Shown: piece after piece, positions 18,742-28,565 of the stretch | Position numbering within the stretch: position 1 is the stretch's first letter | Layout: each line of letters starts with the position of its first letter | Source: Blastococcus tunisiensis | GTDB lineage: Bacteria > Actinomycetota > Actinomycetes > Mycobacteriales > Geodermatophilaceae | Length of the DNA: 64,000 nt | Assembly: GCF_900112815.1 (NCBI RefSeq) | Contig: NZ_FOND01000003.1 | Span: 62,001 to 126,000, forward strand | Direction of reading: 5' to 3' | Program-made: the position numbers and the translations under genes | Notes under the pieces: generated by a model | Seen by the model: only the letters and a program-made list of their open reading frames with translations | Database searches by the model: none | What the model was told of the DNA's origin: nothing

Positions 18742-21294
18742 TCAGAGGTGCGCGTCGGCGTCCTTCTCCCGGGCCCGCAGCGCCCGGGCGATCCCGTCCC
18801 GCCCCTCGGAGACCAGCCGGCGGAGCGGGGCCGGCTGCTCGGTGTCGGCCAGCCAGGCGTCGGCGGCGGCGATGGTCCGGGGCTCGACCACGGGCGGGAA
18901 CAGGTACTGCACCGCGTTCTTCGCGATCTCGCCCGGCCGGCGTGCCCAGATCGGACCGATCTCGGCGAAGTACCGGTCGACGTAGCCGGCCGTGAGCTCC
19001 CGCTGGGCAGGGTGCCAGAAGCCCTGCAGGAGCGCCTCGTGCACGGCGTTGGGCACCTGCTCGTCGTGGAAGGCCCGCTGCCAGGCCTCCTCCTTGGCCT
19101 CCGCCGTCGGCCGCAGCGCCCGCGCGGTCGCCGCCCGCCGGACGCCGGTCGCCGTCGCGTCCTGCTCGGCCTCGGCGTCGATCTCGGCGTCCCCGGCGGC
19201 GCCGATCGCGACCAGCCCGCTCAGGAACGCCCACCGCGCGTCGGCGTCGACCTGCAGGCCCTCGACGGTGTGCGACCCGTCGAGCAGGCCGCGCAGCACG
19301 GCCGCGTGCTCCTCGGTGCGGGCCGCGCTGGCCAGCGTCCGGGACCACTGCAGCTGGGTGTCGCTGCCGGCCGGTGCCGCCCGCAGCGCGCCCAGGGCGT
19401 GGTCGGCCAGTGCCGCCCACCCCGTCGGCGCCCAGGTGGGGTCGGCGTAGGAGCTCAGGGCGGTCTGCACCCGCCCCAGCAGTGCCTGCACGACGCTGGT
19501 CTCGGTCTCGGCGTCGACCCCGGCGAGCACCAGCTGCACCCAGTCGCGCGCCGGCAGCTCGGCGTCCCGGGTCATGTCCCAGGCGGCCGACCAGCACAGC
19601 GCCCGGGCCAGCGGGTCGGGCATGGCGCCGATCCGGGCGCGCAGGGTGCGCAGCGAGCGCTCGTCCAGCCGCAGCTTGGCGTAGGTGAGGTCGTCGTCGT
19701 TGACCAGCACCAGGTCGGCGGCCGGGTGGCCCACCAGCTCGGCCACCTCGGTGCGGGCCCCGGCGACGTCCAGCTCCACCCGGTCGGTGCGGGTCAGCCC
19801 CTCCGGGTTCTCGCTGTAGAGGCCGACGGCCAGCCGGTGGTTGCGCAGCACCGGGTGCTCGGCGACCGCCGTCTGCTCGATCGCGAAGCTCGCGTACCGG
19901 CCGTCGTCGGTCAGCTCGAACACCGGCCGCAGCGTGTTCACCTGGCTGGTCCGCAGCCACTGCTCCACCCACTCGCCCAGGTCGCGGCCCGAGCTCTCCT
20001 CCAGCGGAGCCAGCAGGTCGGCCAGCGTGGTGTTGCCGAACTCGTGGGTGCGGAAGTACCGGCGCACCCCGGCGAGGAACTCCTCCCGGCCGACGTAGGC
20101 CACCAGCTGCTTGAGCACCGAGGCGCCCTTGGCGTAGGTGATGCCGTCGAAGTTGACCTCGACCGCCGCGACGTCGGGGATGTCGGCGGCGATCGGGTGG
20201 GTGGAGGGCAGCTGGTCCTGCGCGTAGGCCCACGCCTTCTCGGTGTTGGCGAAGGTCGTCCAGGCCGTCGTGTACTCGGTGGCCTCGGCCTGGCAGAGCG
20301 TGCTGATGTAGGTCGCGAAGGACTCGTTGAGCCAGAGGTCGTCCCACCAGCGCATGGTCACCAGGTCGCCGAACCACATGTGGCCCAGCTCGTGCAGGAT
20401 CGTCTCCGCGCGCCGCTCGTACTTGGCGCGGGTGGCCTTCGACCGGAAGACGTAGTCCTCCAGGAACGTCACCGCCCCGGCGTTCTCCATCGCGCCGGCG
20501 TTGAACTCGGGCACGAAGAGCTGGTCGTACTTGTCGAACGGGTACGGGTAGTCGAACACCCGGTGGTAGAAGTCGAAGCCCTGCTTGGTGATGCGGAACA
20601 GCTCGTCCGGGTCGAGGTACTTCGCCAGGGACGCGCGGCAGTACAGCCCCAGCGGGATGCCCTCGTGGGAGTCGGTAACCTTGGCGTAGGGGCCGGCGAT
20701 CAGGGCCACGAGGTAGGTGGAGATGCGCTTGGTGGGCTCGAAGTGCGCCAGCTGGGAGCCGGCCGGGCCGGCCTCGATCGTGCGCCCGCCGGTGTTGGAG
20801 ACGACCTGCCAGTCGAACGGTGCGACGACGTGCAGCGTGAACGTGGCCTTGAGGTCGGGCTGGTCGAAGCAGGCGAACATCCGCTTGGCGTCGGCCGGCT
20901 CGAACTGGGTGTAGAGGTAGACCTGCCCGTCCTCGGGGTCGGCGAAGCGGTGCAGCCCCTCGCCGGAGTTGGAGTACCGGCAGTCGGCGGTGACCACCAG
21001 GGTGTTCTGCTCGGCCAGCCCGGTCAGCGGCAGGCCACCGGCCTCGGTGTAGGTGCTGACGTCGAGCTCGACGCCGTTGAGCGTCGCCGAGTGCACGGTG
21101 TCGGCGACCAGGTCGATGAACGTGTCCGCGCCGGCCCGGGCGGCGGTGAACTCCACCGTCGTCACGGAGCGGAACGTGCGCTCGCCGGGATGCCCGTCGC
21201 CGTCGGTGACGTCGAGCGAGAGGTCGTAGCTCTGCACGGCGAGGAGCTCGGCGCGGGCAGCGGCATCGGTGCGGGTCAGGTTCGGTACGGCCAC
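18742..21294 (-). CDS. pepN: Aminopeptidase N (M1 family)
   Basis: The 850-residue zinc aminopeptidase starts at GTG 21294. It has GAMENAG, the substrate amino-terminus site, at about residue 260. The zinc site [27 protein letters not shown] (HEXXH-18-E) is at about residues 300-325, and a long ERAP1-like C-terminal helical domain follows. It removes N-terminal residues from peptides in the cytosol. It diverges from the Rv2466c-like gene, the same arrangement as Rv2467 and Rv2466c in Mycobacterium tuberculosis. Confidence 0.96.
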   Translation of the reverse strand: MAVPNLTRTDAAARAELLAVQSYDLSLDVTDGDGHPGERTFRSVTTVEFTAARAGADTFIDLVADTVHSATLNGVELDVSTYTEAGGLPLTGLAEQNTLVVTADCRYSNSGEGLHRFADPEDGQVYLYTQFEPADAKRMFACFDQPDLKATFTLHVVAPFDWQVVSNTGGRTIEAGPAGSQLAHFEPTKRISTYLVALIAGPYAKVTDSHEGIPLGLYCRASLAKYLDPDELFRITKQGFDFYHRVFDYPYPFDKYDQLFVPEFNAGAMENAGAVTFLEDYVFRSKATRAKYERRAETILHELGHMWFGDLVTMRWWDDLWLNESFATYISTLCQAEATEYTTAWTTFANTEKAWAYAQDQLPSTHPIAADIPDVAAVEVNFDGITYAKGASVLKQLVAYVGREEFLAGVRRYFRTHEFGNTTLADLLAPLEESSGRDLGEWVEQWLRTSQVNTLRPVFELTDDGRYASFAIEQTAVAEHPVLRNHRLAVGLYSENPEGLTRTDRVELDVAGARTEVAELVGHPAADLVLVNDDDLTYAKLRLDERSLRTLRARIGAMPDPLARALCWSAAWDMTRDAELPARDWVQLVLAGVDAETETSVVQALLGRVQTALSSYADPTWAPTGWAALADHALGALRAAPAGSDTQLQWSRTLASAARTEEHAAVLRGLLDGSHTVEGLQVDADARWAFLSGLVAIGAAGDAEIDAEAEQDATATGVRRAATARALRPTAEAKEEAWQRAFHDEQVPNAVHEALLQGFWHPAQRELTAGYVDRYFAEIGPIWARRPGEIAKNAVQYLFPPVVEPRTIAAADAWLADTEQPAPLRRLVSEGRDGIARALRAREKDADAHL

Positions 21295-21431
21295 CCCGGG
21301 AGCTTCCCATGCCGGGACGACGGTTCCCGCGGCCCTCCACCACGCGGGAACAAGCCGCCGCCGATCCTCATTGGCAGGTGCAGCAGGCGCGGCGACGGCC
21401 GCTGCCCACCCGATCGTCGAGGAGACCGAGG

Positions 21432-22097
21432 ATGACCGAAGCAGTGCAGAGCGCGCCCACCTCCGCCCGCGTGGACTTCTGGTTCGACCCGCTGTGCCCG
21501 TGGGCGTGGCTCACCAGCCGGTGGGTGCTCGAGGCCGCCAAGGTGCGCGACATCGACCTGCACTGGCACGTCATGTCCCTCGCCGTCCTCAACCGCGGGC
21601 GGGACCTCCCCGAGGACTACCGCACGATGATGGAGCAGGCCTGGGGCCCGGTGCGTGTCGCTGTCGCCGCCGCCCAGCAGCACGGCGACGGGGTGCTCGG
21701 CGACCTCTACACGGCCATGGGCACCCTCCGGCACCACGAGGGCCGGGAGCTCGACGAGATCATCGCGCCGGCCCTCGAGCGGGTCGGCCTGCCGGCGTCC
21801 CTCGCGGAGGCGGCCACGTCGACCGAGTACGACCAGGCGCTCGAGAAGAGCCACCACGAGGGCATGGACCCGGTCGGCGACGACGTCGGCACGCCGGTCA
21901 TGCACATCGACGGCGTCGCCTTCTTCGGACCGGTGATCAGCCGGGTGCCGACCGGTGAGGACGCCGGCAAGGCCTTCGACGGCGCCGTCCTGCTGGCCAA
22001 CCTCCCCGACTTCTGGGAGCTCAAGCGCACCCGGCTCTCCGGTCCCGACATGGACTCCGTGCCCGCCGACGCCCTGGAGCTCACCGCCCGCCGCTGA
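21432..22097 (+). CDS. DsbA-fold mycothiol-linked reductase, Rv2466c-like, with CPWA active site
   Basis: The 221-residue protein starts at ATG 21432 after [53 protein letters not shown] and [18 protein letters not shown] match Rv2466c, a mycothiol-dependent reductase of thioredoxin/DsbA fold. From memory the Rv2466c active site is CPWC; here the second cysteine is alanine (CPWAW), giving a monothiol centre. It could act by mycothiolation rather than by an intramolecular disulfide. It lies opposite pepN. Confidence 0.85.
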   Translation: MTEAVQSAPTSARVDFWFDPLCPWAWLTSRWVLEAAKVRDIDLHWHVMSLAVLNRGRDLPEDYRTMMEQAWGPVRVAVAAAQQHGDGVLGDLYTAMGTLRHHEGRELDEIIAPALERVGLPASLAEAATSTEYDQALEKSHHEGMDPVGDDVGTPVMHIDGVAFFGPVISRVPTGEDAGKAFDGAVLLANLPDFWELKRTRLSGPDMDSVPADALELTARR

Positions 22098-22112
22098 GAA
22101 CCGCCGGCGGCC

Positions 22113-23753
22113 TCAGTCGCGGCTGCCGGCGACATCGGTCTGCGGGGCGGGTCCGCCGTCCGTGAGCGGGGTCTCCGGCGGCCCGCCGGGGACGGGCGCG
22201 GCCCCCGGCGTGACGTCGGTGGCCAGCTCCTCGTGCCGGATGGACAGGCCCGCCACGATCACCACGGTGACGGCGGTCATCATCCAGATGGCCACGCCGA
22301 AGGCCTCCGACGTGCCGAACGCCTGCGCCTCGAGGGCGGTCGCCGGGCCGGGCTCGGCCCCGCCGGCAGCCAGCTCGGCGGTGCGCCGGCTGATCCCGTT
22401 CGCGAACACGGTGCCCAGGACGGCGATCCCGATGGCGCCGCCCACCTGCTGCACCGTGTTGAGCACCGCCGATCCCACGCCGGCGTCGCCGGGGTCGACC
22501 CGGCTGACCGCCGTGAGGGTGAGCGGCACGAACAGCAGGCCCATCCCGGCCGCCTGGACGACGATCCACGGCAGCAGGTCGCCGACGTAGCCGGCGCCCA
22601 CGTCCATCCGGCTGTAGCCCCACATCGCCAGGACCGACAGCGCCCCGCCGGCGCCGGCGATCCAACGGGGGTCCACCCGGGAGGCCAGCGCCGAGGCGAG
22701 CTGCGCGGCGCCGACGATGCCGACGGTGAACGGCAGGAACGCGATGCCGGCCTCCAGCGGGCTGTAGCCGAGCACCTGCTGCACGAACAGCGAGACGAAC
22801 AGGAACATCGAGAAGATCGCGGCACCGATGACGAGCATGACCGCGAAGCTCACCGCCCGCGTGCGGTCCGCGATCACCCGCATCGGCAGCAGCGCGTGCG
22901 GGGACCGGGCCTCGACCACGAAGAAGGCCACCAGCAGCACGAGGCCCGCGACGATCGGGCCGTACACCAGGGTGTCCGACCACTCCTGGGGCAGCCCCGT
23001 GTCGAGATCGGTCTGGGCCTTGCGGTTGAAGCCGTAGACGACGGCGGCCAGCCCGAGGGTCGCCGTCAGCGCTCCGGGCAGGTCCCAGCGGCCCGGCTGG
23101 GGCTCGGACTCGGCCAGGTACCGGGGGGCGAGCACCGCGACGGCGAGCCCGATCGGCACGTTGATCAGCATCGTCCAGCGCCAGGACGCCTCGGTGAGCG
23201 CGCCGCCGAGGATGAGCCCGACGGCCGCACCGGCGCCGGACATGGCCGCGTAGACGGCGAAGGCCCGGTTCCGGGGCGGGCCGGCCGGGAAGGTCGTGGT
23301 GATCAGCGCCAGCGCGGTGGGAGAGGCGGCCGCGGCACCCGCGCCCTGCAGGGCGCGGGCCGCGAGCAGCTGCCACTGCTCCTGGGCCAGCCCCGCCAGC
23401 AGCGAGCCCACGGCGAACACCAGGACGCCGGCGAAGAAGACCCTCCGCCGGCCCACGATGTCGCCCAGCCGGCCGCCGAGCAGCAGCAACCCGCCGAAGG
23501 CGATGGCGTAGGCGGTGACCACCCAGGTGAGGTCGGCGTCGGGGATGGCCAGCTGCTCCTGGATGCGGGGGAGCGCGATGTTCACCACCGACCCGTCGAG
23601 CACCACCATGAGCTGCACGGTGCTGATCAGGACGAGGGCCACCCACAGCGGGCGTCCGCCGGGACCCGTGCGGCGCTCCACCGCGGGTGCGACGGGCGGC
23701 GGCTGGTCCGCGGGGAGCCGTGGATCGGGGATGTGCGGGCGGTCGCTGGTCAT
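22113..23753 (-). CDS. MFS efflux transporter, DHA2 (14-TM) type
   Basis: The 546-residue protein has about 14 hydrophobic segments. MVVLDGSVVNIALPRIQ, GGRLGDIVGRRR and RALQGAGAAAASPTALALI are signature motifs of the EmrB/QacA drug:H+ antiporter group. The polar C-terminal tail is about 40 residues. ATG 23753 has GGAGGACATCC upstream. It ends 15 bp from the stop of the convergent Rv2466c-like gene. No regulator is adjacent. The substrate is unknown, probably hydrophobic cations or drugs. Confidence 0.9.
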   Translation of the reverse strand: MTSDRPHIPDPRLPADQPPPVAPAVERRTGPGGRPLWVALVLISTVQLMVVLDGSVVNIALPRIQEQLAIPDADLTWVVTAYAIAFGGLLLLGGRLGDIVGRRRVFFAGVLVFAVGSLLAGLAQEQWQLLAARALQGAGAAAASPTALALITTTFPAGPPRNRAFAVYAAMSGAGAAVGLILGGALTEASWRWTMLINVPIGLAVAVLAPRYLAESEPQPGRWDLPGALTATLGLAAVVYGFNRKAQTDLDTGLPQEWSDTLVYGPIVAGLVLLVAFFVVEARSPHALLPMRVIADRTRAVSFAVMLVIGAAIFSMFLFVSLFVQQVLGYSPLEAGIAFLPFTVGIVGAAQLASALASRVDPRWIAGAGGALSVLAMWGYSRMDVGAGYVGDLLPWIVVQAAGMGLLFVPLTLTAVSRVDPGDAGVGSAVLNTVQQVGGAIGIAVLGTVFANGISRRTAELAAGGAEPGPATALEAQAFGTSEAFGVAIWMMTAVTVVIVAGLSIRHEELATDVTPGAAPVPGGPPETPLTDGGPAPQTDVAGSRD

Positions 23754-23998
23754 GGATGTCCTCCGAGGAAGCCGGCCCCGTGCGGGTCGAGGAGGCGGCC
23801 CGGGCGACGCCGGCCGGGCTCGGCCTGATCGCGCGGGACGCTAGCCATGGAGACGCCGCGGCGGGCGCCTCCGTGACACGGCCGGTCCACCGGCCCCGGC
23901 GCGTGCTGCTGGGCCGCGACCGCCCGGTCACCCGGGGTCCGCCCGGCAGCTCCGGCGTCCGTGCCCGGCGCCCGCACCGCGTGCGGCATGCTGTCGCG

Positions 23999-24760
23999 GT
24001 GTCGAACCCCGCCCGTCAGCGCATCCTGATCACCGGCGCCAGCTCCGGCCTCGGCGAGGGCATGGCCCGCCGTTTCGCCGCCATGGGCCGCGACCTGGCG
24101 CTCGCCGCCCGCCGCACGGAGCGGCTCGAGTCGCTCAGGCAGGAACTGCTCGCCGCGCACCCCGGCATCCGAGTCGAGGTCGCGGCCATGGACGTCGACG
24201 ACCCCGCATCGGTCGCCACCGTCGTCCCCGAGCTGGTCGGGCGGCTCGGCGGGCTCGACCGGTTCGTCGTCAACGCCGGCATCGGCAAGGGCGCGTCCAT
24301 CGGCGGCGGCAAGCCCGAGGCCAACCGCGCCGTCCTGCACACCAACGTCCTCGGCGCGCACGCCCAGTGCGAGGCCGCCATGGAGGTCTTCCGCGCGCAG
24401 GGCGCCGGCCACCTGGTGCTGATCTCCTCGGTGGCCTCCGTCCGCGGCATGCCGGGCACCCGGACCGCGTACGGGGCCAGCAAGGCCGCGGTGAACGCCC
24501 TCGCGGAGGGCATCCGCTCCGACGTCTGGGGCAGCGGCATCGTGGTGACCACGATCCTGCCCGGCTACATCGCGACCGACATCAACGTCGGCCGTCGGGG
24601 CCCGTTCACCGTGGAGCTGGACGAGGGCGTCGACGCGCTGACGGCGGCGATCGAGCGCGAGCCGGTGAAGGCCTACGTGCCGGGATGGCCGTGGACGCCG
24701 ATCGCCGCGCTGCTCCGCGTCCTGCCGCTGTCGGTGGTGCGCCGGCTCACCGGCTCCTGA
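23999..24760 (+). CDS. Short-chain dehydrogenase/reductase
   Basis: The 253-residue SDR starts at GTG 23999. It has the dinucleotide motif TGASSGLG, the NAG motif in FVVNAGIGKG, Ser in LISSVASV and YGASK as the catalytic Tyr-Lys pair. The C-terminus PGWPWTPIAALLRVLPLSVVRRLTGS is hydrophobic and basic, possibly membrane-associated. The 245 bp upstream of this start to the DHA2 gene hold no other gene. The substrate is unknown. Confidence 0.9.
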   Translation: MSNPARQRILITGASSGLGEGMARRFAAMGRDLALAARRTERLESLRQELLAAHPGIRVEVAAMDVDDPASVATVVPELVGRLGGLDRFVVNAGIGKGASIGGGKPEANRAVLHTNVLGAHAQCEAAMEVFRAQGAGHLVLISSVASVRGMPGTRTAYGASKAAVNALAEGIRSDVWGSGIVVTTILPGYIATDINVGRRGPFTVELDEGVDALTAAIEREPVKAYVPGWPWTPIAALLRVLPLSVVRRLTGS

Positions 24761-24856
24761 CGCCGGTCCGCGGGATGCGGTGAACGACCGGGGAGGACCT
24801 GCCTCGTCGAGGCCCGCGGAGGGCTTCCCGTCGAGGGTGGAGCCGCGCCGGCCGAC

Positions 24857-24904
24857 GTCCAGCCGCGCCCTGACGCGGCTCCACGTCGTGCCGCGCGGCT
24901 GGAC
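24857..24904. terminator. 12-bp inverted repeat between SDR and DUF429 genes
   Basis: GTCCAGCCGCGC (24857-24868) is exactly complementary to GCGCGGCTGGAC (24893-24904), with 24 nt between. It lies in the 200-bp gap of convergent genes, which holds no other feature that I can see. Most likely a bidirectional terminator. Confidence 0.55.
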
Positions 24905-24961
24905 GGGCCCACCGAGCGCACCAGGAGGCGGCCCGGAAGCCGGATGCGTGCCGGCTCACCG

Positions 24962-25633
24962 CTACCAGCAGATGCGCATCGGGCGGCCCCGGCCGTCGAC
25001 GGCGCCGTCGCCGACGCACTCGCCCTCGTCGCGGGCCAGGCGGGCGGCCGACCACGCGGCGGCACACGCGTCCAGCGCGTCGATCACCGGCACGCCCGCC
25101 GGGGCGCCGGCCAGGGCTTCCTCGACGTCCATGATCGCGCGCAGCGCACGCAGCCGCTGCACCGTCCCGCGGGCGCTGCCCTTCCGGTCGCGGACGTCGT
25201 CCGAGAGGGCGCGGAAGGCCAGCTCGGGGTGCACCTCGACCACCCGGTCGGTCGGCGGATCGCCCAGCGCGTCGTCCAGCGCACGGATGCCCTTCACCAG
25301 CTGGAACGCCTGGGCGGACGGCGCGCGGGGTGGGTCGGTGCAGGCCCGCGAGATCCGTCGGGCCTCGGCGTAGTCGTCGGTGGCGAGCACGGCGCGCACC
25401 GGTGCCGGGAAGATCGAGCTACCGAGCGGCCCCATCAGCCGGCGCGCCGCGACGTCGCAGGCGCGGGCACCGGTCTCCGACAGCCCGATCGGCATGTCGA
25501 TGGCGATCAGCTCCACATCGGGGACGGCGAGCACGGCGGGGACGTCGTCCAGGGCCATCAGCCGCACCGTCCGGCCGTCCAGCAGTGCCCCCGCCCAGCG
25601 TCCGCGCCAGCCGTCGACCCCCAGCACCGCCAC
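24962..25633 (-). CDS. DUF429 domain protein (RNase H-like fold)
   Basis: The 223-residue protein begins MAVLGVDGWRGRWAGALL and has an acidic second motif (ELIAIDMPIGL), then SSIFPAPVRAVL, EVHPELAFRAL and IDALDACAAAWSAARLA. This DUF429 pattern has aspartates arranged as in RNase H/actin-like folds. Function unknown. ATG 25633 lies 26 bp from the divergent rpiB start, so both promoters are tightly packed or overlapping. Confidence 0.8.
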   Translation of the reverse strand: MAVLGVDGWRGRWAGALLDGRTVRLMALDDVPAVLAVPDVELIAIDMPIGLSETGARACDVAARRLMGPLGSSIFPAPVRAVLATDDYAEARRISRACTDPPRAPSAQAFQLVKGIRALDDALGDPPTDRVVEVHPELAFRALSDDVRDRKGSARGTVQRLRALRAIMDVEEALAGAPAGVPVIDALDACAAAWSAARLARDEGECVGDGAVDGRGRPMRICW

Positions 25634-25659
25634 GGCCCGAGCCTGACAGACTCGGTTCC

Positions 25660-26139
25660 GTGCGCGTCTTCATCGGTACCGACCACGCCGGGCTCGAGTT
25701 CAAGGAGCACCTGAAGCGGGTGCTCGCCGACGCCGGCCACGAGCCGGTCGACTGCGGTGCGTTCAGCTACGACGCCCAGGACGACTACCCGCCGTTCTGC
25801 TTCGAGGTGGGGGAGCGGACGGTGACCGAGCCGGGGAGCCTCGGCGTCGTCATCGGGGGGTCGGGGAACGGCGAGCAGATCGCGGCCAACAAGGTGCCCG
25901 GGGTGCGCGCCGCGCTGGTCTGGAACACCGCGACCGCGCAGCTGGCCCGCCAGCACAACGACGCGAACGTCGTCTCCATCGGGGCGCGCCAGCACAGCCC
26001 CGAGGAGGCGGCGGACCTGGTGCTGGAGTTCCTGCGCACCGACTTCAGCGGCGACGAGCGGCACGTCCGCCGGATCGGCCTGATCAGCGACTACGAGCGC
26101 GACCGCCACCGTCCCGCCGGCGGTCAGCCGACCACGTGA
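25660..26139 (+). CDS. rpiB: Ribose-5-phosphate isomerase B
   Basis: RpiB interconverts ribose 5-phosphate and ribulose 5-phosphate in the pentose phosphate pathway. The 159-residue protein starts at GTG 25660 with VRVFIGTDHAGLEFKEHL. It has YPPFCFEVGE, IGGSGNGEQIAANKVPGVRAALVWN and HNDANVVSIGARQHS, all RpiB/LacAB motifs. The region also holds rpiB near pepN and Rv2466c in mycobacteria. A bidirectional hairpin follows 8 bp after the stop. Confidence 0.95.
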   Translation: MRVFIGTDHAGLEFKEHLKRVLADAGHEPVDCGAFSYDAQDDYPPFCFEVGERTVTEPGSLGVVIGGSGNGEQIAANKVPGVRAALVWNTATAQLARQHNDANVVSIGARQHSPEEAADLVLEFLRTDFSGDERHVRRIGLISDYERDRHRPAGGQPTT

Positions 26140-26147
26140 CCTGATGG

Positions 26148-26214
26148 AACGGCCCCGCTGCAGGGGCCCGCGCCGAGCGGAGCGAGGCGTGGGGGGCAGC
26201 GGGGTCCTTCATCA
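26148..26214. terminator. Bidirectional terminator-like inverted repeat between rpiB and DinB-like gene
   Basis: GAACGGCCCCGCTGC near 26148-26162 and GCAGCGGGGTCCTTC near 26197-26211 form the outer stem, with outermost TGATG and CATCA continuing it. The right edge touches the stop of the minus-strand gene at 26212. Sequence and layout match 18554-18616. Confidence 0.7.
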
Positions 26215-26826
26215 GAGCACCGAGAACCCCGCAGGCAGCCCCGGCCGGCCGGTCGCGGCCAGCAGCAGCGGACCGGCGCGGCCGCCCGCGACGGCGAGGT
26301 CGGCGACCAGGCGCAGGGCCTCGGCGGCGGCCGTCGGCGGGACCTCCGGGGGCAGGCCGAGCGCGCTCGCGAGGTCGGCGGTGTGCTCGGCCAGCTCGAA
26401 CGTCCGCGTCGGCAGGTAGTCGGCCAGCCGCATGCCGCCGGCGATCGTCGTCACCGGCTCGCTGCCGTCCGTCGTCCCCACGAGGGCGAGCACGCGCCGG
26501 GCGATCCCGGCCACCGCGTCCGCCGGGTCGTCGCCGAGCGCGGCCCCGGCCGCGGTCCCGCGCTCGGCGACGGCCGCACCGGCGGCCATCGCGCTCGTGG
26601 CGCGGACGTACTCCACCGCCGAGCCGATCTCCACGGCGGGTGCCGGACGGCCGAGGTAGGCCTCGACGGTGAGCAGCGACCGGCTGGTGTGACCGACCAG
26701 GGCGCGCACGTCCCACTCACCCAGCCCCGGCTGGTCCCACCGGTCACCGACGAGCCCGGCCGTGGCGACGAACCACTGCGCCGCGTCGGCGAAGGCCCGG
26801 CGCGCGTCGTCCCAGGCGGCGGTCAT
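26212..26826 (-). CDS. Maleylpyruvate isomerase N-terminal (DinB-like, mycothiol-type) protein
   Basis: The 204-residue helical protein has WDQPGLGEWDVRALVGHTSRSLLTVEAYL and RTFELAEHTADLASALGLPPEVP. These are typical of the TIGR03086/MDMPI group related to mycothiol-dependent maleylpyruvate isomerase. The histidines in VGHT and LAEHTADL would bind a metal. Related proteins act as thiol transferases. The substrate is unknown. It starts 1 bp after the Eis-like gene stop, so the two are co-transcribed. Confidence 0.75.
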   Translation of the reverse strand: MTAAWDDARRAFADAAQWFVATAGLVGDRWDQPGLGEWDVRALVGHTSRSLLTVEAYLGRPAPAVEIGSAVEYVRATSAMAAGAAVAERGTAAGAALGDDPADAVAGIARRVLALVGTTDGSEPVTTIAGGMRLADYLPTRTFELAEHTADLASALGLPPEVPPTAAAEALRLVADLAVAGGRAGPLLLAATGRPGLPAGFSVL

Positions 26827-26827
26827 G

Positions 26828-28072
26828 TCAGAAGTCGTCCGGGCACCAGGGGGCCACCGGCCAGCCGAACGCCGTGGACGCCAGCGTCACCGCGCCGGGG
26901 CTGATCTCGCGCACCCGCCCGGCCTGCTGCAGCGCGGCCATCGAGACCCCGCCCAGGTAGACGGCGGAGAGCTCCTCGATGCCCAGGGCGATGTCGGGGT
27001 CGCGGTCGGTGCGGTCGCAGAACGCGCCGGCCGGATGCCCCCACAGGTGCCAGCGGCCGCTGTTCCACGGGCAGAACGGGTCCTCGACCTCCAGCACCAG
27101 GTCGATCGGCGCGGGGTAGCGGCGGGCCGACAGCGCCGGACCGACGTCGACGACCCGCACCCACAGCCCGTCGACGGGGCGGGCGCGCAGCGCGCGCAGG
27201 TCGACCAGCTGGTGCCGGATCGGGTCGTCGTAGGGCTGCTGCGGCGCCTCGACGGTGCGCACCAGGTCGTGCGAGAACAGGTACCGCCACAGGGACGCGT
27301 AGCCCGCCGTCGTCATGGCGCGCACCTCACCGGCGATCAGCTTCCCGTCGGGCTCGGCCCCGTCGGTCCAGGCGGACTTCAGCCGGTAGGTGGCGTAGCC
27401 GGTCGGCGTGCCGTCGGCCTCGACGTGCAGCACGTGCTGGCGGGCCGTGGCGCCCCTGCGCTGGTCCGGCTCGTCGCGCAGCACCCGGTCCCACCAGTCA
27501 CCGGTACGGGCCAGGTTGCCGGGGACGAACCGCCGCACCGTCTCGTACACGCCCTCGGCGGCCGGCCGGAACTCCTCGAGGTCGACCAGCCGCACGGTGC
27601 CGGTGCCGAGGTCGACGTCGGGGCGGATCCGCAGCCGCTCGGTGCGGCCGGTCCACCCGCCCTTCCAGGAGGCGGTGGCGTAGCCGAACCGGCCGTAGAT
27701 CGACGCCTCGGCGGCCCACAGGGCGGCGACGGGCTCGCGGCCCGCCTCGTGGATCGCGTCGAGCTGCCGCCGCATGATCGCCGTCAGCACGCCCTGCCGG
27801 CGGTGCGTGGGGGACACGGTGATCCACGTGATGCCCGCGCAGGGCACGGGCGCCCCGCCCGGCACGCTCATCCGGAAGCTGTAGACGCCGGAGGTCGCCG
27901 CCACCCGGTCCCCGTCGAACAGGGCGAGGGAGCGGTCCAGCTCGGCGACCGCGGGCGGGGACCCGAACCACGGGCCGGTGGCGTCGTCGCCGAAGACGGT
28001 GACCATGGCGCGCGAGAAGCGCGGCCACTCGTCGGGGGTGATGGGGCGCAGCTGGTCGCGGAGATCGGGCAC
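26828..28072 (-). CDS. GNAT acetyltransferase, Eis-like
   Basis: The 414-residue protein has a first GNAT domain with VSPTHRRQGVLTAIMRRQLDAIHEAG, the acetyl-CoA pyrophosphate loop. A second GNAT-like half and an SCP2-like C-terminal domain follow, ending WCPDDF. Eis proteins use the C-terminal carboxylate as base, and this end (DDF) matches the rule. In mycobacteria Eis acetylates aminoglycosides and host peptides. Here the natural substrate is unknown. It is first in a pair with the DinB-like gene. Confidence 0.85.
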   Translation of the reverse strand: MPDLRDQLRPITPDEWPRFSRAMVTVFGDDATGPWFGSPPAVAELDRSLALFDGDRVAATSGVYSFRMSVPGGAPVPCAGITWITVSPTHRRQGVLTAIMRRQLDAIHEAGREPVAALWAAEASIYGRFGYATASWKGGWTGRTERLRIRPDVDLGTGTVRLVDLEEFRPAAEGVYETVRRFVPGNLARTGDWWDRVLRDEPDQRRGATARQHVLHVEADGTPTGYATYRLKSAWTDGAEPDGKLIAGEVRAMTTAGYASLWRYLFSHDLVRTVEAPQQPYDDPIRHQLVDLRALRARPVDGLWVRVVDVGPALSARRYPAPIDLVLEVEDPFCPWNSGRWHLWGHPAGAFCDRTDRDPDIALGIEELSAVYLGGVSMAALQQAGRVREISPGAVTLASTAFGWPVAPWCPDDF

Positions 28073-28147
28073 GGCATCTGTCTACCGGTCGGGTGCGACG
28101 GGACGCGATCGAGTTGCCGGGAGCCGGGACGCTGCCAGGATTCCCGC

Positions 28148-28564
28148 ATGGTGGAGGAACGGCCCATCGCCTGGTGGGTCAAGCGGCTCGACGCGTTGCT
28201 CGAGGAGGCCGTCGACGCCGTCGTCACCGGCGAGGGCCTGACCCGCCGGCACTGGCAGCTGCTGCACGCGCTGGCCGCCGGGCCGGCCGACGAGGCCGCG
28301 GTCCGGGCGGCGCTGCCCGACGCCCCCGGCGACGCCGACGCCGTGCTCACCGACCTGGTCGCCCGCGGCTGGGTCGGCCGCCCGGTCGCCGATCGCGCCG
28401 GGCTCACCCCGGACGGCGCAGCGGCGCACGACCGCGTCGCCCGGGCCGTGGACCGCGTCCGCCGGCACGTCGCCGACGGGCTGTCCCGGCCGGAGTACGA
28501 GCGGACGATCCTCGTGCTCCGCCGGATGGTCAGCAACGTCGAGCGGGCGCTGGGCCGGGAATGA
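28148..28564 (+). CDS. MarR-like winged-helix protein
   Basis: The 138-residue protein starts at ATG 28148 (MVEERPIAWWVKRLDALLEEAVDAVV). GLTRRHWQLLHALA is the first recognition segment, the acid-rich middle is wing-like (VLTDLVARGWVGRPVAD), and the C-terminal helix IVLRRMVSNVERALG could dimerise. This fits a MarR-type regulator. It diverges from the Eis-like gene (75 bp gap), an obvious possible target. No effector can be read. Confidence 0.7.
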   Translation: MVEERPIAWWVKRLDALLEEAVDAVVTGEGLTRRHWQLLHALAAGPADEAAVRAALPDAPGDADAVLTDLVARGWVGRPVADRAGLTPDGAAAHDRVARAVDRVRRHVADGLSRPEYERTILVLRRMVSNVERALGRE

Positions 28565-28565
28565 C

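Noticed and set aside
17222-21343. A 1373-codon minus-strand ORF
   Set aside because: It runs antisense or out of frame through amidase, ctaJ-like, the tandem repeat and pepN; the repeat gives an artificial periodic peptide.
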